Below the pieces are notes generated by a model, which saw only the letters and a list, made by a program, of their open reading frames with translations, was not told the origin of the DNA and searched no databases. Of a stretch of DNA of 64,000 bases, positions 39,830 through 52,331 are shown in pieces. Numbering within the stretch: position 1 is the first letter of the stretch; each line of letters begins with the position of its first letter. Position numbers and translations under genes: made by a program. The DNA is from Quercus robur (Eukaryota > Streptophyta > Magnoliopsida > Fagales > Fagaceae). The stretch is taken from the NCBI RefSeq assembly GCF_932294415.1, contig NC_065544.1, forward strand, positions 16,715,351 through 16,779,350. The letters run 5' to 3'.

Positions 39830-41964
39830 TTGTACAGGAGGGGGCCATATCCGTGACCATAGTGGTCTTAATTTGGATTAAAGTATTTACCCAAAACATT
39901 GGGTTGACCACCAATGTTGATGCAGAGCTTTGGGTTACAAGGGATGGGTTGACATCATGTATAAATCTGTCTCTTGGAAGTTGAAATAGATATTGATGCC
40001 GAAGTAGTGCTTGGCTAGGTTTCTGAAGCTTACAATAGTAATTATATCATGCTTTTCTTATAATGGATTGCAAGATTTTGTTGTTTTTGATAGTCTGCTG
40101 TGGACCTTTGTATGCTTCTTTTCTATGGCAATTTGGGTTTGTATTATGAGAAACTTTATTTGCAAACTTCTGCTTAGTTAATGAAAGTCGGGGTTTACCC
40201 AAAAAAAAACAAAAAACAAAAAACCTTTAATAAAATGATTTTATTTTTGTTTAGTTAACATTTTGCTTTGATACAAATAAGTCCAATATATTTTACAGAT
40301 AGACCCAATTATATTGGGGATACTTGAACCTAAGTATCTTGTATATTGTTTATGTAAAATCAATGTCTTACACAATATGAGATTTATATTTATGTGATCT
40401 TCATTAGCTACGATACATAAGATACTTGCAAATGATGTATACCCACTCTGCAGCCCCTATCATGTGTACAACTGAGCCTTGCTTGCTATATAAATAAAGT
40501 GATCACATGCAATGCACCTGTGCACATGATCAATTTTCGTCCATCACCGGTGACGCAAGTGCAATGGAATGATCAATTTCATCATTTCTCAAATTTCATG
40601 AGTCAATAACATCAAATTGATAGTACAAGGAATCTGTATATAAACCCAAACCACAAGGGTCATGCATTTTTACATTTTTCCTTGTTCAAATTAAAATAAA
40701 AAAATATATATGCAACACTAGAAAAACGGACCCAAACAAAATTAAGACAAGAAAATTAAAATAGCGTAGGCAATTTGGAGATTGTAGGGAAAAAGGCTGT
40801 CAGTTTCATATTGAAATTGAAAAAAAAAAGTTCAAATATTAAACATAAATGCCCAAACAAATATCATTGCTCTAAATAGCCTCAGAAAAAGAAAATTCTA
40901 TAAGAAAACTATCAATCCAAAATTTATAATACTAGTACACTGAAGAAAAGGCACAAGTCTAACCTTCTATTTAGAGTTACTACTTGGCTAGTTTGAGCTC
41001 AAAAACTAGTTCCATTTCATGTGAAAATTCATGAGAAAAAGAATCTGAAAATCATCTCCCTCACAACTTGCACAAGTAGCCAAACAAAATAATTGGTGAT
41101 GTGGTTTTACAATAGGGATTGCCACATTGAGTTCACGTGAAAAGAATTAAGGTTGAAACTTAAAACAAAATTGAGAAAAAAAAACACTAAACGGATTCCT
41201 CTGAGGATGCTTTGAATTTAACAGTGCTAGATTGAGAAGATCTCTTTAGAAACTACTTTATTTAACAAGTCTGAAGAGGGGATCACAGCATAATTAATTA
41301 ATTCAAATGGAGATGATTCCTGTAAGGACTCCACATGAAAGCCCCACTTATAGCTAAACCTAACTGCACGAGCTACTAAACATGAATAAAATACTTGTAC
41401 ACTAATTTCTTACATAGCACATAAGATAAACTAGTTTCATCAACTTGATTTGGAGACATTAACTTCTTGACCAGACCACTTGCATTAAGAACTAATTCAT
41501 GGTTTCTATTTCTCTAGTTGTAGCTTGACCAAACAGCATTCATATGATACTAATAAAGACTGCCTTATTCCATTCTCAAAATTGGAACAACCTCAGACTC
41601 TAAATGATAGATGCATTCATGTCTTGTGACATTAAAGATCACCATAACATATAATTTTTAGATCTTGGATCATATCATTCGTTATATCGACATTGCATAT
41701 AAAGAGATCTCTTAGAACATTTTTAACAAGCTTTTTTGAGTCAACCAACCACAATTATTTCCCGATTACAAGTGTTAAAACAAAAGCCACCATATGATAA
41801 CCCAAAGCAGAACTAACAAACACTAAATTATAACTTTTATCCTGTACATAGGACAAAAAAATAATTCTGCAATTGAAAGAGGATGTGCGTGAAAAATGAA
41901 TTCCAAGCTAATAATAAAAAGGTGAGTTGAAGTACAGAAAAAGATAAGACAAACAAAAGAAAAG

Positions 41965-42000
<36 letters not shown>

Positions 42001-42005
42001 CTTCC
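39830..42005 (+). repeat. NAP1 downstream-flank repeat, copy F1
   Basis: From GGAGGGGGCCATATCCGTGA onward this matches 45975-47720 (F2) on the same strand and, in its first 1.2 kb, 53371-54555 (F3) on the opposite strand. Landmarks: CCACCAATGTTGATGCAGAG (about 39910), AGTCTGCTGTGGACC (about 40092), ATAAATAAAGTGATCACATG (about 40490), AAAAACTAGTTCCAT (about 41001) and a GA repeat at 41970-41995. F1 and F3 keep a roughly 0.7-kb middle section (40200-40925) that F2 lacks. It is apparently noncoding. Confidence 0.8.
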
Positions 42006-42069
42006 AAACACCATGTGGAAGATGCATAATTTTCAGTTTTCTTCCAAACACCATATGAAAGATGCATAA

Positions 42070-43192
42070 AACTTAGAAGTATTAATTAAATGATTAAATT
42101 TATCATATCCCAAGAGTTTAAGCTTTTGGGACAAATGGTAATTTAACAAACGAAAAATTTGGTCTCTTCAAAATATGCTGTCAGCGTTAACTCATTACAA
42201 TAATGTAATGCTTAATTTTTCAAACGATTTATGTAAATGCATATTATTTGACTTGTTTGCTTTTTAGCAGTTTGACTGTGGATTCTCCCTAATGGAGGCA
42301 AATGTTTTGCCTAATAGGATCTGATCCTCAGTAGTTTTAGTTCAAAATTGAACTTCATAGACAATCTACACGGATTAACTTGTAAAGATAACAGAGGTAT
42401 TGAGTACCATACTTTGAATGTGAAGAAACTCTAAATGACACAAACACACATTGAGAGACATTCACTCCTAGAGCAATGGATTTTATTTTATTTTTAAAAT
42501 GTGTTATGCAAATACGCAACAAAACTTAAGAACTTAAGGTTAGCAACAGGTGCCTAGGTAGTTCATCACCTGAATTAATGAAATTATAAAATGGTTTTGG
42601 TTCTAATCTCGAGAAAGCAACTGATTTTTGGTTTGATTTTGGCTGGCTGTTTTATGGAACTCTGGATCTTGACTAAGCCAAAAACTGGTAGTTATTGGAT
42701 CTTCTTAATATTAATGCTACAGCACAAGCATGACAATAGATAAAAGATTAAGACATGATATAAAATGCTTAAAATACTTGGGATTACTACAATGTAAAAG
42801 TATAGAAAAGCATTTATCTTCCTCTAGTATATTATGTGGTGAGTTTCACAGTCTTTAATCTTAAAAATATTTTTCAAAATGTCAACTTATAGGAGCCTGT
42901 ACCATTTAGAAAAGTCAGCTTTTATTATTTTCCTTGTTATTGATATAGTAGTCTTACTGAATTTGTTTTGTAAGATAGCTTAGCATCATGCTTCTTTTGC
43001 AGTTAATATCCACAATCTATTCATTCATACATATTTACAATAATAGTAGTTCGTGATCAAATCACATCAAATGCATATGAGTACGTAATTAAATACATGC
43101 ATGTTGATGCACATGTTTGGGATCCAATAAAACCATTAACAGATTCTTGTAATTTGATATTTTGATCCTAACACACCAACCATTAACTGCAG
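42070..43192 (+). repeat. Intron-derived part of the inverted NAP1 duplication
   Basis: Corresponds, inverted, to 57332-58790 in the main NAP1 gene, the intron before the 992-bp exon. Similarity begins at CTTAGAAGTATTAATTAAATG. By eye it is about 95% identical, with a roughly 40-bp gap near 42690 and without the hAT-like MITE present at 58458 in the main gene. Confidence 0.8.
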
Positions 43193-45450
43193 TATATGAG
43201 AGAATGCATCCTTGGGAACTTCAGGAGGAGATTGCTTGCAGTACTTAAAACTGATAATGATCTTCAACGGCCTTCTATTTTGGAGTCTCTGATTCGCAGA
43301 CATATCAGCATTGTCCATCTTGCAGAGCAGCATATTAGCATGGATTTAACCCAGGGTATTAGAGAAGTTTTGCTCACAGAAGCCTTCTCAGGACCAGTTT
43401 CCTCTCTGCACTTGTTTGAAAAAGTGACAGAACAACCTACTGGATCAGCTGCTGAAGCTGTATGTAACTGGTACATAGAAAATATAATCAAAGATGTATC
43501 AGGTGCTGGAATCCTGTTTGCACCCATTCATAAATGTTTCAAGAGCACAAGGCCTGTTGGTGGATACTTTGCAGACTCAGTTGCTGATCTGAGAGAACTA
43601 CAGGCCTTTGTTCGTATTTTTGGTGGCTATGGAGTTGACAGGCTAGACCATCTGCTGAAAGAACACACAGCTGCTCTTTTAAATTGCATTGACACCTCAT
43701 TGCGCTCAAACCGTGAAGTGCTAGAGGCAGTAGCTGGCAGCCTGCATTCTGGTGACAGAATAGAGAGAGAGGCATCTATGAAACAGGTTGTTGATTTGGA
43801 TACAGTGATTGAATTTTGTGTTCAGGCTGGGCTAGCCCTGGCTTTTGATGGGCTTCTGGCTGAAGCTGCTGGAGCTGTGCTTGAAGAAGGTGCACCCTTG
43901 ATATATTCATTACTAGCTGAGGTAGTTAAGCATGTACCTGATGCAATACCTGAAAAGAAGGAAATTAGGAGATTGAAAGGAGTGGCAAATAGTGTCGGTG
44001 TGGTCTGTGACCATGATTCCCAGTGGGTGAGGTCAGTCTTGGGAGAAGTCGGGGGTGCAAATGATGGTTCGTGGAGCCTGTTACCATATTTATTTGCCAC
44101 CTTCATGGCATCTAATGTTTGGAACACCACTGCCTTCAATGTTGAAACAGGGGGCTTCAACAACAATATCAATTGCTTGGCAAGGTGGGTATGCAGTCAT
44201 TTTTCCATAAATTGGAATAACGCCGATGACAAGGACTCTTGAATGCTTATTAGTTAAATACTATCTGAAACCCAAAGTTAACAAATGCATACACGCAAAT
44301 AAATTAAACCCCCTATGTGCCTTAGATCTTCTGGAACTACATCATTTGATAGCACAAATATCTGTGTTTTACCTTCTACGCTTCTAGATACGTTTGTGAA
44401 TATAAAACTGAAAAGTTAAGCCATAGTCTGCTGCACAAGAAATGTTGTAGTGGTTCTCATTATGTTTAGCTATCTTTGACAATCAAATTTCTTCTGCAGG
44501 TGTATTAGTGCTGTGATTGCAGGAAGCGAGTTTGTTAGACTAGAACGTGAGCATCAGCAGAGACAATCTTTCTCAAATGGACATGTTGATGAGACACTAG
44601 ATTCTGAAATACAGAGCCGTTTGTCAGCTGAGGCAAGCATAAAGTCCACAATGCAACTCTTTGTAAAATTCTCTGCAGGGATTATACTAGATTCTTGGAG
44701 CGAAACTAACAGGTATGTGAATGATTTCATATTCTGCTGCATGTGTCCAAATGCCCTTTCAAACTGTGATATGGCATGTTTCAAAATGGTCTTGTAGAAA
44801 TTAGGCTAAAAAGAAAAATGACGACACTGCTGGACTATGTTTTTCTGCACAACTTGGTCTCTAATTCTCCAGTTTAGCCATTGGCAATATGGTGGTTTGT
44901 GTTAACATGTAAATTGTCCAAACTGTTAATGTCTTCCTCTTTTCTGCACAGATCTCATCTTGTAGCACAGGTTATCTTCCTAGACCAACTTTGTGAGATC
45001 TCCCCATACCTTCCAAGAAGTTCTCTGGAACTCCATATTCCTTATGCCATTCTTCGGTCAATATATAGCCAGTACTACACGAATAATCCATCCTCACTGC
45101 TGGCATTACTAACTGTATCACCCCGCCATTCTCCTGCTGTATCACTATCACATGCATCCCCTGTAATAAGGCAGGGCCGTGGTGACTCAACTCCTCAGTA
45201 TCTCACTAATGATTCAGGCTATTTTAAATCAGCATCATCATCATATAGTCAGGAGCACATTTATGATAATGACAGTGGAAACTTTCGGGGGAATGAAAAC
45301 AAACACCGGAATGTTCGCCGGTCTGGGCCACTGGATTACAGCTCAAGTCGTAAAGTAAAACATGGTGAAGGGTCAACTTCGGGAAGCACAGGTCCCAGTC
45401 CATTACCAAGGTTTGCAGTTTCTAGGTCTGGCCCAATAGCATATAAGTAG
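43193..45450 (+). pseudogene. 5'-truncated NAP1 duplicate: last three exons, frames still open
   Basis: Exons 43193-44184, 44500-44712 and 44952-45450 (TAG) are inverted copies of the last three exons of the NAP1 gene at 55074-57331, with identical lengths (992, 213 and 499) and splice sites. The joined sequence stays open for 567 codons. I noticed two base differences in the 992-bp exon: one changes Glu to Ala in the phrase VPDxIPEKKEIRR, the other is silent. Earlier exons, such as RLEAAMQRLTN and upstream, are absent. The full SCAR/WAVE subunit cannot be made from this copy. Whether a shorter transcript arises from a new promoter is unknown. Classing it as a pseudogene or fragment rests on the missing 5' part, not on internal lesions. 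Confidence 0.88.
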
Positions 45451-45974
45451 AAAGATGGCCAACAACAAAGAAGAGGGCGGTAAATTATGATATATATTTT
45501 CCCAAGGATAGTTATATGTGTATATATAGTTACTGAGATAGTTCATAAAAATTTTGACATAATGTATACCTGAAATTACTTTCCTTTTTGTGGTAGCCTT
45601 GATCGTGTAAATTAATGCCATTTATTTCATTCCTTGAACCTCCAAGCTTTTTATCAGAGCTAGAAATTTGTGAAATATGGTTGCTTCCCCTGGGGAAGTA
45701 TGAACATTCACTCGTATCCTGTACAGCCCTCCATTAGTCATCTCCGGATTGCCCAAAGATGAGCTACCTGTGTTAAGTTTAAACTAGACAATCTCAAGTT
45801 TATTCTACCTGACATTAACCCGCTGCATTCTCTTTGATCATTACAGACCGAGAATCACAATACAAATATTCACCAGCAACACAATTAACATCTCTGCTCA
45901 AGTCATTGTTTGAAGGATTTTTCTTAAACACAATATTATTTCTATCCTGTCAAAGGTTCCAAATGGGCCAAGGA
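45451..45974 (+). repeat. 3' flank of the NAP1 duplicate, near-identical to 54540-55073
   Basis: Follows the stop codon and pairs, inverted, with the 3' flank of the main gene. Differences are few, for example a TGTATA length change near 45510. It probably includes the NAP1 3' UTR. Confidence 0.75.
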
Positions 45975-46611
45975 GGGGGCCTTATCAGTGACCATATTTG
46001 TCTTAATTTGGATTAAAGTATTTACCCAAAACATTGGGGTGACCACCAATGTTGATGCAGAGCTTTGGGTTACAAGGGATGGGTTGACATCATGTATAAA
46101 TCTGTCTCTTGGAAGTTGAAATAGATACTGATGCCGAAGTAGTGCTTGGTTAGGTTTCTGAAGCTTACAATAGTAATTTATATATCATGCTTTTCTTATA
46201 ATGGATTGCAAGATTTTGTCGTTTTTGATAGTCTGCTGTGGACCTTTGTATGCTTCTTTTCTATGACAATTTGGGTTTTTATTATGAAAAACTTTATTTG
46301 CAAACTTCTGCTTAGTTAATGAAAGTCGGGGTTTACCAAATTTATAATACCAGTACATTGAAGAAAAGGCACAAGTCTAACCTTCTATTTAGAGTTACTA
46401 CTTGGCTAGTTTGAGCTCAAAAACTAGTTCCATTTCATGTGAAAATTCATGAGAAAAAGAAACTGAAAATCATCTCCCTCACAACTTGCACAAGTAGCCA
46501 AACAAAATAACTGGTGATGTGGTTTTACAATAGGGATTGCCACATTGAGTTTAAAAACTACTTCAATTTCACGCGAAAAGAATCAAGGTTGAAACTTAAA
46601 ACAAAATTGAG

Positions 46612-46649
<38 letters not shown>

Positions 46650-47694
46650 AGATTCCTCTGGGGATGCTTTCAATTTATCAGTGCTAGATTGCAAAGATCT
46701 CTTTAGAAACCAATATTATAAATACCGTTTCGGACCCCATTTCGGTTTGTCTAGTTAAACAAAATATTTCAGTGCCAACTAATTTCGATGTACCATTTTA
46801 GGGTGTTTCGGGATTCCAAAAAAACAATATATATAATTTCATATCCTATTCCTTTTTATATTAAAAAAAAAAAAAAAAACATAAAAGTTATACTTTCATA
46901 CATTTATAAAATTTGTTATTTTAAAGTTAATCTAATTAATTCTTTAAAATATTATTATTTTAATTAAAATACTAATTAATTTTTTTAATGCAAAGGCAAA
47001 TTTGAAATAAGCCTGAACAGTGGCTTCATAATTTGGCTAAAGCACACTGCCCAAGCCAACTCTATTTACAACTTTTTTTTATTATTATATTTTTCCTCAC
47101 TCACCCTATTTCACTTTCTTTCTATTTTTAATTTTTTTTCTCTTGTTTTCTCTCATCCACACACGTACACGTCTTCTGTATCTAACCCCTTGATATTTAC
47201 ACTACTCACTTTTGAATTCTATCCCATCTTTATGAGATCTCTACACATTAACTGACGCACTATCTTATCTTTTCATGATTTCATCTTTCTTTCTATTTTT
47301 TTACTCTCACACGCAACTTATCTCAGTTTTCCTCTCAAGTCTATTCTCTCTTCTCTATTCTCCTCTCTCTCTCTCTCTCTCTCTCTGATGGGTATCCAAA
47401 TTTGTTAAGCATGACTGCGTGAGCCACACCATTCCTCTAGTTCTGATACTGTTATTCTTCTACAAATCATCTTATGAAGCAAAAGACTACAGTGTGTTTG
47501 AGGAAAGGAACGATGGGATTGATTTTGCAGAACTAACCAACACTAAATTATAACTTTTATCCTGTACATAGGTCAAAAAAATAATTCTGCAATTGAAAGA
47601 GGATGAGCTATGCAGGTGAAAAATGAATTCCAAGCAAATAATAAAAAGGTGAGTTGAAGTACAGAAAAAGATAAGACAAACAAAAGAAAAGGAT

Positions 47695-47734
<40 letters not shown>

Positions 47735-47750
47735 AAACTTTGTGTCCAAG
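45975..47750 (+). repeat. NAP1 downstream-flank repeat, copy F2
   Basis: Same order of landmarks as F1, but CGGGGTTTACC joins directly to AAATTTATAATACC, deleting the roughly 0.7-kb middle part. A 32-A run at 46612-46643 lies where F1 has a short A run. 46700-47520 is extra AT- and CT-rich sequence not in F1. The tail at 47528-47700 again matches 41805-41995, ending in a GA repeat. Confidence 0.75.
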
Positions 47751-49520
47751 TGTCCAACTATTTTAGCTTTCAGCTTCTAAACCACTCAATTATCCCATAT
47801 TTCTCAAAAGAAGCTACACTATTATTGCACAAGGCTTTCATGCTTGCTTGGAAGCTAAGAAAATGCAGGACATATTTTGACTATTGAAAACTGTTACATT
47901 ATTCCACTCCAACATGTGGAGCACAAAAACCTTTCTTAGTTGAGTTGAGAATTACCATATATACATATATGAAAAGCAAACTAAGAAGCACAAATACCCT
48001 CCACAATTTGTTCACTCTTTTTAGTTTCTTCCGATTTCACATCAAACAATCAAAGAATACCTAAATATAAGTCATAAACCCTAAAGAAAAAGCAAAAATA
48101 TCCAAAATTAGTAACTAATTCTACATACATTTCTAGCACAGGTAATAAATAATAAAGCATACCTGCACAAAAGTCTCTGTTTGGTTGCCAAGAAAACAAG
48201 ATTTCAAATGCCTTCCTCACAGTCTAGTGGCCTCAAAGGATGAAAAACTGAAATCGAACTTAGCTCAGCTCAGCAGAACCACATTTTTCTTTCCTCATCA
48301 ACCAAACAGTGCACAGAATTAGTAAATCTTCATAAATTTCCAGCACATGTCACAAATTCTCCGTTTAATGCCGAGAAAATCTGAGAAAAGTGAACACAAC
48401 AAAATTTCCAAAAAAATCTGAATCGAACTCAGCTCAAGCTTAGCAGAACCTTTTCAATCTTTTCTCAGCAACCAAACAGAGCATAAAATTAGCAACTCTA
48501 CATATATAGCTAGCACATAGTCACAAAACTCGCTGTTTGGACGCCAAGAAAACGTGAGAAAAGTGAACGAAACAAAATTTTCAAAAATATATGAATCAAA
48601 CTTAGCTCAAGCTAAGCAGAAAGTGAATTTCAGGAGTCAACATTGCTATCTTTTAGTAATTTTGTATTTTCTCAGCAACCAAACAAAGCATAAGGAGTCA
48701 GAGAGAGAGAGAGAGAGTACAATTTAGAGGTCGAGAGTTGAGATTGATGGATTGAGAGAATGAATTGAAGCTCAGATCTGAGTCTGTCTGTCTGTCTCTC
48801 TCTCTCTGCCCATTTAATACATCAAAGCACAGTGTTTTAGATAGAGAAAGACTGGAGTGGTAGTTGGTGTAAAAAAAAGCAAGCAGAATTTTGCTTCTGC
48901 TGAAATTTTAGTTTTAGTTTTTAAGAGTAGTGATAGTTACACTGTTTATCACTATTTCACAGTTCTGGATTACAGTTCTGGATTCAAAAGAAGACTGTTT
49001 ATCACAGTTCTGGATTCAGAAACATATTAAGATGCCTACCTAACCAACAAATTATTTGCCTCAATTTTGTCCAAAAGAACATGCCATGAACATTTTGTAC
49101 CTCAAGGATTGAGTCTCTTATATGCCTACCCAATTGCAACCTACACATTAAAAAGAAATAACTACTCTGCACAAAAAAAGATTAATATTATTTTATTCCA
49201 GACGGTTCTTGTTAACGGCTTTGAAGTCATGTTAAACATAAAAAACAGATATTTTACTAGTATGGAGCATATAAAGAAACTGAGGAGGGAGGGGGTTGGG
49301 ATGGTGAGCCAATGGTCACTGCACATATCTTAACAAATATTTGATTGAATGTCAAAGCAAACAGACAATATATCATATGGCAATGGATGGTTCATGTCCT
49401 ACTGGAGTCTCTGTCTGCAATATTCCATATGGCTTGGCAACTTTGCACTCTACATACCAAATTGCAACTGGAAAGAAAATCTCAGTGGATACGTGCAGTA
49501 GTTCAAAGTTTCAAAGGGCT
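47751..49520. other. Intergenic with a degenerate tandem array at 48125-48690
   Basis: Units of roughly 120-190 bp share the order AGCACA-GT-ACAAA, TCTCTGTTTGG-TGCCAAGAAAA, AAGTGAAC, ATCGAACTTAGCTCA, GCAGAA and TCAGCAACCAAACA; about three to four copies are visible. A GA repeat and CTGTCTGTCTCTCTCTC follow near 48700-48810. It could be the 5' UTR/intron of an unrecognised minus-strand gene, but no coding exon was found. Confidence 0.5.
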
Positions 49521-51239
49521 TCACCAATAATCCCCACAAGAGCATTTTCCTTCCTTGAAATGATGAAACCGTTTGTTGTCTCTAATAATTAATTCCCTCC
49601 CAACAATCTTAGACATGATCTTGATGGCATTGTGACAGTCACCACAGATACGAAGGTTCTTAATGATCCTAAGAGGTGTTCTTGCTGGAGTACTAATCAG
49701 ACCATACGCAATTGCCAAACGCTCACTGTGATAGAGCAAGGCCTGCTCCTTGGCCTCCTGATCAATGTCATGCAGAACATATCTTGTGTCCGGCACATAA
49801 CCACCTTCTTTCATCCCAGCGGCCTTCAGCTTTTCATCATCCTTGTAGAGAGTTGGGTTTCTGAACTCACTGATCCTGTTCTTCCCATCAAGCATGCTGA
49901 CTGCAGTATACTTTCTAGGAGGTGGGGTAGGGATCTTATTAGCAACAGCCTTCGACGGGTCAAGAGAAACCATTAACTCCTCAGCATGGTCTTCAAGATC
50001 AATATTTCCATGAATCCGAGCATAATTTCTCAATGCATCCCAAACCTCCACAGTGCGCTCAAAAGGCAGTTTCTCTATAAAATCCTCTGCTTCATCAAGA
50101 TGGCCACACTTCCCAAGCACACCTAGAAGCCCCATATAATGCTCAAACCCTGGCTCAATTCCATACTCACTCTTCATTGACTCAAAGTGTAAAAATGCTT
50201 CTTCCACAGCATCTACACTAGCACAAGCCGAAAACACCGCAAGAAAAGTATCCCCAGTGGGTTTCATCCCCAGCTCCCTCATCTGCTCAAACAACTGCAA
50301 CCCATCATCACCCAACCCGTTATCCGCATACGCATTAAGCATTAAAAGCCAAGTGTCCATACTCCTATTAGGCATATGATCAAACACCCTACGTGCATCA
50401 GTCATCGACTCACAACTGCTATACATTTCGATCACCATATGGTTCAAACTAAGGTCACCCCGAAACGTGGACTGCAGAAAGAAATCATGAACCTTTTTCG
50501 CATCCTCATACGACTTGGACACCTTAACTCTTTCTAACAACTTATAGAAGCAATTCCAATCAGCTTTAACCCCTTTCTCCATCAATTCAAGAGCTTCCTT
50601 AACCTTCCCCGAATCGCAAAGCATCAGTACATCACTAACCGAAGGCGGTGGTGGAGAATCAACCGGGGCTTGAACCTCAACAGCCTGGCCTCTATTAACG
50701 TTTTGGGGATGTGGGTATCCCTTATTTTGATTGTTCCACTGGTTTGGTGATCTGGGTTGTTGAAAAGTCGGGCTCTGAGTGTTGAACTGGTCAGGGTTCA
50801 ATCCCCGGTTGGGATAGTTCTGACCACCTTGATTGGGATATCCACGGTTGGGATAGTTCTGACCACCCTGATTGGGATAACCACGATTGGGATAGTTCTG
50901 ACCCTGATTAGGATACCCACCATGTGAATAGTTCTGGTTCTGACTCTGTGTCTTTGTTTGTGAGTTCCATCCTTGGTTTTGTGGGGCCCACTGATTAGGG
51001 TTTTGTGAATTCCAACCCTGGTTTTGTGGGTTCCATTGTTGTGGTTGTGGTTGTGGTGGTGAATGGGGTATTTGATTATACTCATTTGGGATTGCTGAGG
51101 TGCTTAGGGTTTTAGTTAGGGTTTCAGTGTTGTTGTTGTGATTGAAAATGAAATGAGAAGGGTATAAAGGTCGTACCTTGAAGAAGGAGGATGAGAAGTT
51201 TGGGGTTCGTGCGCGTCGTAATGCCATGATCGACGCCAT
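49521..51239 (-). CDS. DYW-type PPR protein, DYW2-like (At2g15690-like), single exon, 572 aa
   Basis: An intronless frame from ATG 51239 to the stop at 49521. An arginine-rich start ([20 protein letters not shown]) suggests organelle import. Residues about 60-185 are low complexity, with [13 protein letters not shown]-type repeats. Then come a few PPR motifs (for example [20 protein letters not shown]) and a DYW deaminase domain with HSE at 504-506, CGDC at 532-535 and the terminal CSCGDYW. These are the zinc and catalytic signatures of the C-to-U RNA editing domain. Few PPRs plus a Gln/Asn-rich N-terminal region match Arabidopsis DYW2 (At2g15690), which supplies a DYW domain to plastid and mitochondrial editing factors. 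In-frame upstream codons lack an ATG, fixing this start. It lies between the inverted NAP1 arms. Confidence 0.93.
   Translation of the reverse strand: MASIMALRRARTPNFSSSFFKVRPLYPSHFIFNHNNNTETLTKTLSTSAIPNEYNQIPHSPPQPQPQQWNPQNQGWNSQNPNQWAPQNQGWNSQTKTQSQNQNYSHGGYPNQGQNYPNRGYPNQGGQNYPNRGYPNQGGQNYPNRGLNPDQFNTQSPTFQQPRSPNQWNNQNKGYPHPQNVNRGQAVEVQAPVDSPPPPSVSDVLMLCDSGKVKEALELMEKGVKADWNCFYKLLERVKVSKSYEDAKKVHDFFLQSTFRGDLSLNHMVIEMYSSCESMTDARRVFDHMPNRSMDTWLLMLNAYADNGLGDDGLQLFEQMRELGMKPTGDTFLAVFSACASVDAVEEAFLHFESMKSEYGIEPGFEHYMGLLGVLGKCGHLDEAEDFIEKLPFERTVEVWDALRNYARIHGNIDLEDHAEELMVSLDPSKAVANKIPTPPPRKYTAVSMLDGKNRISEFRNPTLYKDDEKLKAAGMKEGGYVPDTRYVLHDIDQEAKEQALLYHSERLAIAYGLISTPARTPLRIIKNLRICGDCHNAIKIMSKIVGRELIIRDNKRFHHFKEGKCSCGDYW
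50805..50935 (-). repeat. In-frame tandem repeats encoding [12 protein letters not shown] units
   Basis: Three to four imperfect units of 39-48 bp within the DYW2-like gene. On the plus strand they read TGGGATA(T/A)CCACG(G/A)TTGGGATAG-like with CTGACCACC between. They keep the frame, so length variation between alleles would add or remove whole peptide units. Confidence 0.75.
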
Positions 51240-51388
51240 TTTTGTTGAGCTGAACTGAGCTACCAAGTTCAAAACCCTAAACCCGCAGAGATAAACCCTA
51301 TCGAAACGGTATAGGTGCGTGTGAGTAGTAACAGTGAAACTGTGATAGTGAGGCAGAGTCGCTCAAGCTTCTTTCTTTTCTTTTTTTT

Positions 51389-51412
51389 GGGGGGGGGGGG
51401 GGGGGGGGGGGG
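51389..51412. repeat. Poly-G run upstream of the DYW2-like gene
   Basis: About 24 consecutive G residues, about 150 bp upstream of the ATG, in the presumed 5' UTR or promoter (poly-C in the sense direction). Confidence 0.85.
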
Positions 51413-51980
51413 TGCGGGGATGATCTCTGAGAACTCTCTTTCTGATAATAAGAGGTTTGAAAAATGAGAGAGAGAGCAAGAGATGTTGAGGATGTCCAAA
51501 AACTGCACCGATCGAACCGTGCACAGCCCTAGAGAAAAGGGGAGAGTTATAAACGGGAGGGGAGCCTGTCCCTTTAGACCTTTGATTATAGTTTGGTGTG
51601 GTGGATTATGATCCGAAAAAACAAATGGAGTAGTGGACCGGATACGGGTTCTGGGCCTTGACCCAAAAAAATTAAGAAATAAAAATAAAAGCATTTTTGA
51701 AGAAAAAAAAATATATGATAAAATATTAAAATCGAAGGAAAGTTGGGAATGAGAGGAACGAGGAAGTGATGTTTCATGACTCATGTTGGATGGTTATTTG
51801 TGCCACAACAATATCAGTTTTGATAATCTTGTTGTGCATGATTTTTCTATCATTTGGGATTTGAGTTGATTTTCCTTCTATGGGTTTAAAAAGACATTCG
51901 TGGGTGTTGGTCACTCTTTTAGTCTTTTGGACCAATGCCAAGTCCTGAGCTGGACTGTCAAACTCATTTGAATTAGTGTG
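51413..51980. promoter_or_regulatory. 5' flank of the DYW2-like gene
   Basis: Contains GA tracts near 51462 and minus-strand TATA-poor sequence. The promoter presumably lies here, but no specific element can be defended. Open minus-strand frames in this interval are low-complexity artefacts. Confidence 0.35.
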
Positions 51981-52323
51981 TGTTTGGGTCCGGCTAATAC
52001 GTTTTCATTTGCGTTTCCGTTTCTCTTCTTTTTTTTTTTTTTTTTTCCACACGTTTTTTTTTTTTCCACACGTTTTGGGACAAATTTTACTATTACGGCT
52101 ACTTTTCATGAACAGTAGCCGCAAAATTTGACTTATCAAACAATTTTCAGCCAATCGGTGCATACCGTGTACTGTTCACGAATCCACAAATTTCACTTTT
52201 CAATAACTTTTTCATTAAAAATGGGTCTCACGGTATTATTTACACATTTAAAAATTATTTTGCTACATTATTTTTCAGTTTTCAGTTTCAGTTTTTAGTT
52301 TTCAGCTGTATCCAAACGGACCT
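51981..52323. mobile_element. hAT-like MITE, about 343 bp
   Basis: Ends TGTTTGGGTCCGG and CCAAACGGACC are inverted. TTAGTGTG (51973-51980) and TTAGTGTC (52324-52331) flank it, a near-perfect 8-bp target duplication. The interior has ACTATTACGGCTAC/GTAGCCGCAAAATTTG inverted motifs and CAGTTTTCAG repeats. Confidence 0.7.
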
Positions 52324-52331
52324 TTAGTGTC

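Noticed and set aside
43539-44172. Open frames on the strand opposite to the NAP1 exons (and the mirror ones at 56352-57260)
   Set aside because: They are shadows of the coding exons: both duplicated arms show the same frames because the sequence is the same.
45834-46016. 60-codon frame repeated at 54510-54692
   Set aside because: Its presence in both arms reflects the duplication; the composition gives no domain and it lies in noncoding flank sequence.
51269-51784. Minus-strand 171-codon frame upstream of the DYW2-like gene
   Set aside because: It is a read-through of poly-C, poly-A and CT tracts (long Pro, Lys and Leu runs) and lacks an organised domain; most likely promoter and 5' UTR sequence.
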